Positions 13,314-14,432 of a DNA stretch of 14,432 nt are shown here, one piece after another (the first letter of the stretch is position 1; every line of letters begins with the position of its first letter). The DNA comes from QQUJ01 sp050287605 (lineage in GTDB: Bacteria; Pseudomonadota; Gammaproteobacteria; QQUJ01), in the NCBI GenBank assembly GCA_050287605.1, contig JBNKCG010000038.1, positions 1 through 14,432 on the forward strand, in the 5' to 3' direction. Both the position numbers and the translations under genes were made by a program. Below the pieces are notes generated by a model that did no database searches, was not told the origin of the DNA, and was given only the letters and a program-made list of their open reading frames with translations.

Positions 13314-14411
13314 CTACGCCGCACATACGCGGTTGCGCCCGCCGCTCTTGGCGCCGTACAGGGCCCGGTCGGCGCGCGAGAGGATGGCGTCGACTTCGTC
13401 CGACGCCTGGATGCCGGTAACTCCGCAGGAGATGCTGACCTGCAGGCCGTGCGCGATGTCCGACCAGTCGGTTGCGGAGATGGTGGCGCGGATGCGCTCC
13501 ACCAGTTGGACGCCAGCCGCGCGGTCGGCGCCCTGCAGGATGAGAATGAACTCGTCACCGCCGTAGCGGCCCAGGTGGTCCATATCGCGCGAGCACTCGC
13601 GGATACGCTCCACCAGCCGCTTCAGCACCTGATCCCCGGTCAGGTGTCCGAGCCGGTCGTTGATGGGCTTGAACAGGTCGATGTCGATCATGGCAACGCT
13701 ACAGGATTGCCCGTCGCGAATGCCGAGTACCATGGTTTGCTCGATGAGCGGCAGAATGGCCCGTCGGGTGAGGGCGCCGGTCAGCGGATCGTGCGAGGCC
13801 AGGTGTTCGGCATCGGTGCGCGCCTGTTCCAGCGCCCAGTTCAACCGATAGAGTTTGGCGCGTATGACTGTGGCGTAGTAGCCAAGCAGAAGGCTGCGTA
13901 ACACGATCAGGGCGTAGCTCGCGCAAAACAGCACCGCTTCGTAGCGGGTCGGCTCCACGATGCCCAGGGACGGGCGTTGGGGTAGCGCCAGCACTAGGGT
14001 GACGCCCAGGAATACCAGTCCCCAGAAGAGCAGCGCGGTTCGCAACTCGATGCGCATGATGCCGAAGGCGAATACGACGATCATGATGCCGATGAATATC
14101 GGCGCCAGCTGAGGCGCATAGGCCATGCCCGCCAGCTGGACCACTACTGCGTAGGTCATTTGCCACAAGACCAACTGGGAATTGGCGAATCGATCGCTGA
14201 AACCCGCCCAGTGGAGCGTTGAAAAGAGCGCGACGTGACCGAGACCGGCCGCGCCGTAGCACGCGACGAGCAGCCAGTCGGCGGTACCGGCCAGGGCGAA
14301 TAGGGCATATACCGCGGTGTCCATCAGGTAGCTGACGCCCACCGCGCATACTAGGAAGATTCGGTAGAGTCGACGTTTCTGGGCGCGGCTGAAGCGCGTC
14401 CACCCCTCCAT
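13314..14411 (-). CDS. Membrane-anchored diguanylate cyclase (GGDEF); true start may lie beyond the window
   Basis: Makes cyclic di-GMP from two GTP. Residues about 15-180 form roughly six membrane helices with no recognised sensor domain. A short coiled coil (about 185-203) leads to the GGDEF domain: ASHDPLTGALTRRA (205-218), MIDIDLFKPINDRLGH (241-256), the RYGGDEF active site with GGDEF at 284-288, an intact RxxD product-inhibition site (R275-D278), and the ADRALYGAKSGGRNRV block at the C-terminus. The catalytic motif is complete, so it should be active. ATG 14411 has no clear ribosome site, and the frame remains open through the last 21 bases (seven more codons), so the real start could be upstream. 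It points the same way as the redox operon; a functional link is not shown. Confidence 0.9.
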   Translation of the reverse strand: MEGWTRFSRAQKRRLYRIFLVCAVGVSYLMDTAVYALFALAGTADWLLVACYGAAGLGHVALFSTLHWAGFSDRFANSQLVLWQMTYAVVVQLAGMAYAPQLAPIFIGIMIVVFAFGIMRIELRTALLFWGLVFLGVTLVLALPQRPSLGIVEPTRYEAVLFCASYALIVLRSLLLGYYATVIRAKLYRLNWALEQARTDAEHLASHDPLTGALTRRAILPLIEQTMVLGIRDGQSCSVAMIDIDLFKPINDRLGHLTGDQVLKRLVERIRECSRDMDHLGRYGGDEFILILQGADRAAGVQLVERIRATISATDWSDIAHGLQVSISCGVTGIQASDEVDAILSRADRALYGAKSGGRNRVCAA

Positions 14412-14432
14412 TTTGTCCAGCCAGATTTCGTC

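Overview
The window looks like a chromosome segment from a high-GC proteobacterium, most likely a gammaproteobacterium. That placement rests on the CbpA/CbpM pair followed by a zinc-ribbon thioredoxin 2; no rRNA or other taxonomic marker is present, so the genus is open. No mobile element, tRNA, rRNA or CRISPR array was seen.

Layout. Positions 1-1689 (+) hold a compact stress/redox group: cbpA (5' end cut by the window edge), cbpM and trxC. Positions 1739-12878 (-) hold one tightly packed operon, transcribed right to left, with most neighbouring genes overlapping or separated by 1-7 bases. Its order is mrpE, mrpF, mrpG, an MbhD-like MrpA fragment, an MbhE+MrpB fusion, mrpC, a 1043-residue double MrpD-type antiporter protein, then nuoH-, nuoB-, nuoC- and nuoD-like genes, a NuoI-like ferredoxin fused to a GltD-like FAD/NAD(P)H flavoprotein, and last a rubrerythrin/ferritin-like gene. 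Positions 12879-13313 are a gene-free stretch rich in inverted repeats, probably the operon's control region. Positions 13314-14411 and on to the window edge (-) encode a membrane diguanylate cyclase.

The operon is the main interest. It is not ordinary complex I: there are no nuoA, E, F, G, J or K genes and the membrane arm is a complete Mrp Na+/H+ antiporter set. The gene order matches, as I remember it, the mbx (mbs) operon of Thermococcales archaea (A B C D F G H H' M J K L N), a relative of group 4 membrane-bound hydrogenases. Three features stand out. The NuoD-like subunit keeps a CxxC near the N-terminal NiFe-ligand site, lacks any C-terminal Cys pair, and lacks the His and Tyr that bind quinone in complex I. 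The NuoB-like subunit has only three of the four usual N2 cysteines. The terminal ferredoxin is fused to an NAD(P)H-type flavoprotein. My inference is an ion-pumping ferredoxin/NAD(P)H (or sulfur-linked) oxidoreductase that might run in either direction, making low-potential electrons from NAD(P)H at the cost of a Na+/H+ gradient or the reverse. This is a hypothesis; the sequence does not show the substrate.
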